Below are positions 5,336 through 5,467 of a stretch of DNA of 5,467 nt, piece after piece. The position numbers and the translations under genes were made by a program. Positions within the stretch are counted from its first letter, which is position 1. Every line of letters starts with the position of its first letter. The DNA comes from Candidatus Heimdallarchaeota archaeon (GTDB taxonomy: Archaea > Asgardarchaeota > Heimdallarchaeia > Heimdallarchaeales > Kariarchaeaceae). The stretch lies in NCBI GenBank assembly GCA_022574115.1, contig JACZSS010000112.1, positions 1-5,467 on the forward strand, given 5' to 3'. The notes beneath the pieces were generated by a model. The model worked only from the letters and a program-made list of their open reading frames with translations, was not told the DNA's origin and searched no databases.

Positions 5336-5467
5336 TAATTGTGGTCCAAGATCTAAAAGATTCTATTGAGGAAATTACTAAATTTATCAGTAAAAAATGG
5401 ACCACCAATATTCTAATCGACCTCTTTGAAGGCAAAAAACGCTTCTCGGATATTTTAGATAGTAACG
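5332..5467 (+). CDS. HxlR-family winged-helix transcription regulator, N-terminal part
   Basis: The first 45 codons of a gene run off the right edge. ISKKWTTNILIDLFEGKKRF (19-38) followed by SDIL is the HxlR signature: a KW pair at the start of the first DNA-binding-domain helix and a G-x-x-RFS-x-L turn leading into the next. HxlR proteins are dimeric winged-helix regulators that often sense electrophiles, quinones or aldehydes. The redox-sensing N-terminal Cys found in some members is absent from the visible part. GTG at 5332 overlaps the preceding stop as GTGA, suggesting translational coupling; GTG at 5341 in the same frame is an alternative start giving three fewer residues. A stop at 5320-5322 limits the frame upstream. 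It is the likely local regulator of the VOC genes, possibly acting on the inverted repeats at 4425-4523. Confidence 0.8.
   Translation, partial: MIIVVQDLKDSIEEITKFISKKWTTNILIDLFEGKKRFSDILDSN

Noticed and set aside
5229..5435. 68-codon minus-strand ORF over the VOC/regulator junction
   Set aside because: Antisense to two genes with strong family signatures.

Overview
The window is AT-rich, and every confidently called gene lies on the + strand. It probably comes from an archaeon. Three start codons (337, 1414 and 3954, the last a GTG) have no Shine-Dalgarno sequence but have a TATA-like box centred about 25-30 nt upstream, the spacing expected of leaderless archaeal transcripts. No bacterial -35/-10 pair stands out. 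The gene content (zinc-independent enoyl-reductase-like MDR, VOC proteins, HxlR-type regulator) together with loose gene packing would suit a soil Nitrososphaerota (Ca. Nitrosocosmicus-like) or an Asgard archaeon. This lineage guess is inference only, and an AT-rich bacterium is not excluded.

Layout from left to right: (1) 2-145, the last 47 codons of a truncated gene with one CxxC zinc-ribbon-like knuckle. (2) 337-1341, a complete zinc-independent medium-chain dehydrogenase/reductase of the 2-enoyl thioester reductase (MECR/ETR) type. (3) 1414-3321, a 635-residue nuclease that joins an N-terminal Cas4/RecB-like PD-(D/E)XK domain, with four candidate Fe-S cysteines, to a C-terminal DUF2779 domain that reads as a DEDD-type exonuclease fold. 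No CRISPR repeats or other cas genes are present. (4) 3322-3953, about 630 nt with no confident gene, holding a 17-bp perfect palindrome, a possible 21-codon minus-strand mini-gene with a TATA box and oligo-T tracts, and a doubtful 62-codon ORF. (5) 3954-4409, a small all-helical protein, possibly HEAT-like. (6) 4533-5335, two tandem paralogous single-domain VOC (glyoxalase/dioxygenase-fold) proteins. (7) 5332 to the window end, the start of an HxlR-family winged-helix regulator whose GTG overlaps the second VOC stop codon.

The most coherent unit is VOC-VOC-HxlR, which is probably co-transcribed. It lies behind a 123-nt leader with a strong TATATAAATA box, a compound inverted repeat just downstream of it, scattered TAACCT half-sites, and a perfect 8-bp-arm palindrome 9 nt before the first VOC start. 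This looks like a regulated promoter for a small stress or electrophile-response operon with a local regulator. The nuclease is the most interesting single protein. I saw no mobile-element ends, CRISPR array, tRNA or rRNA.
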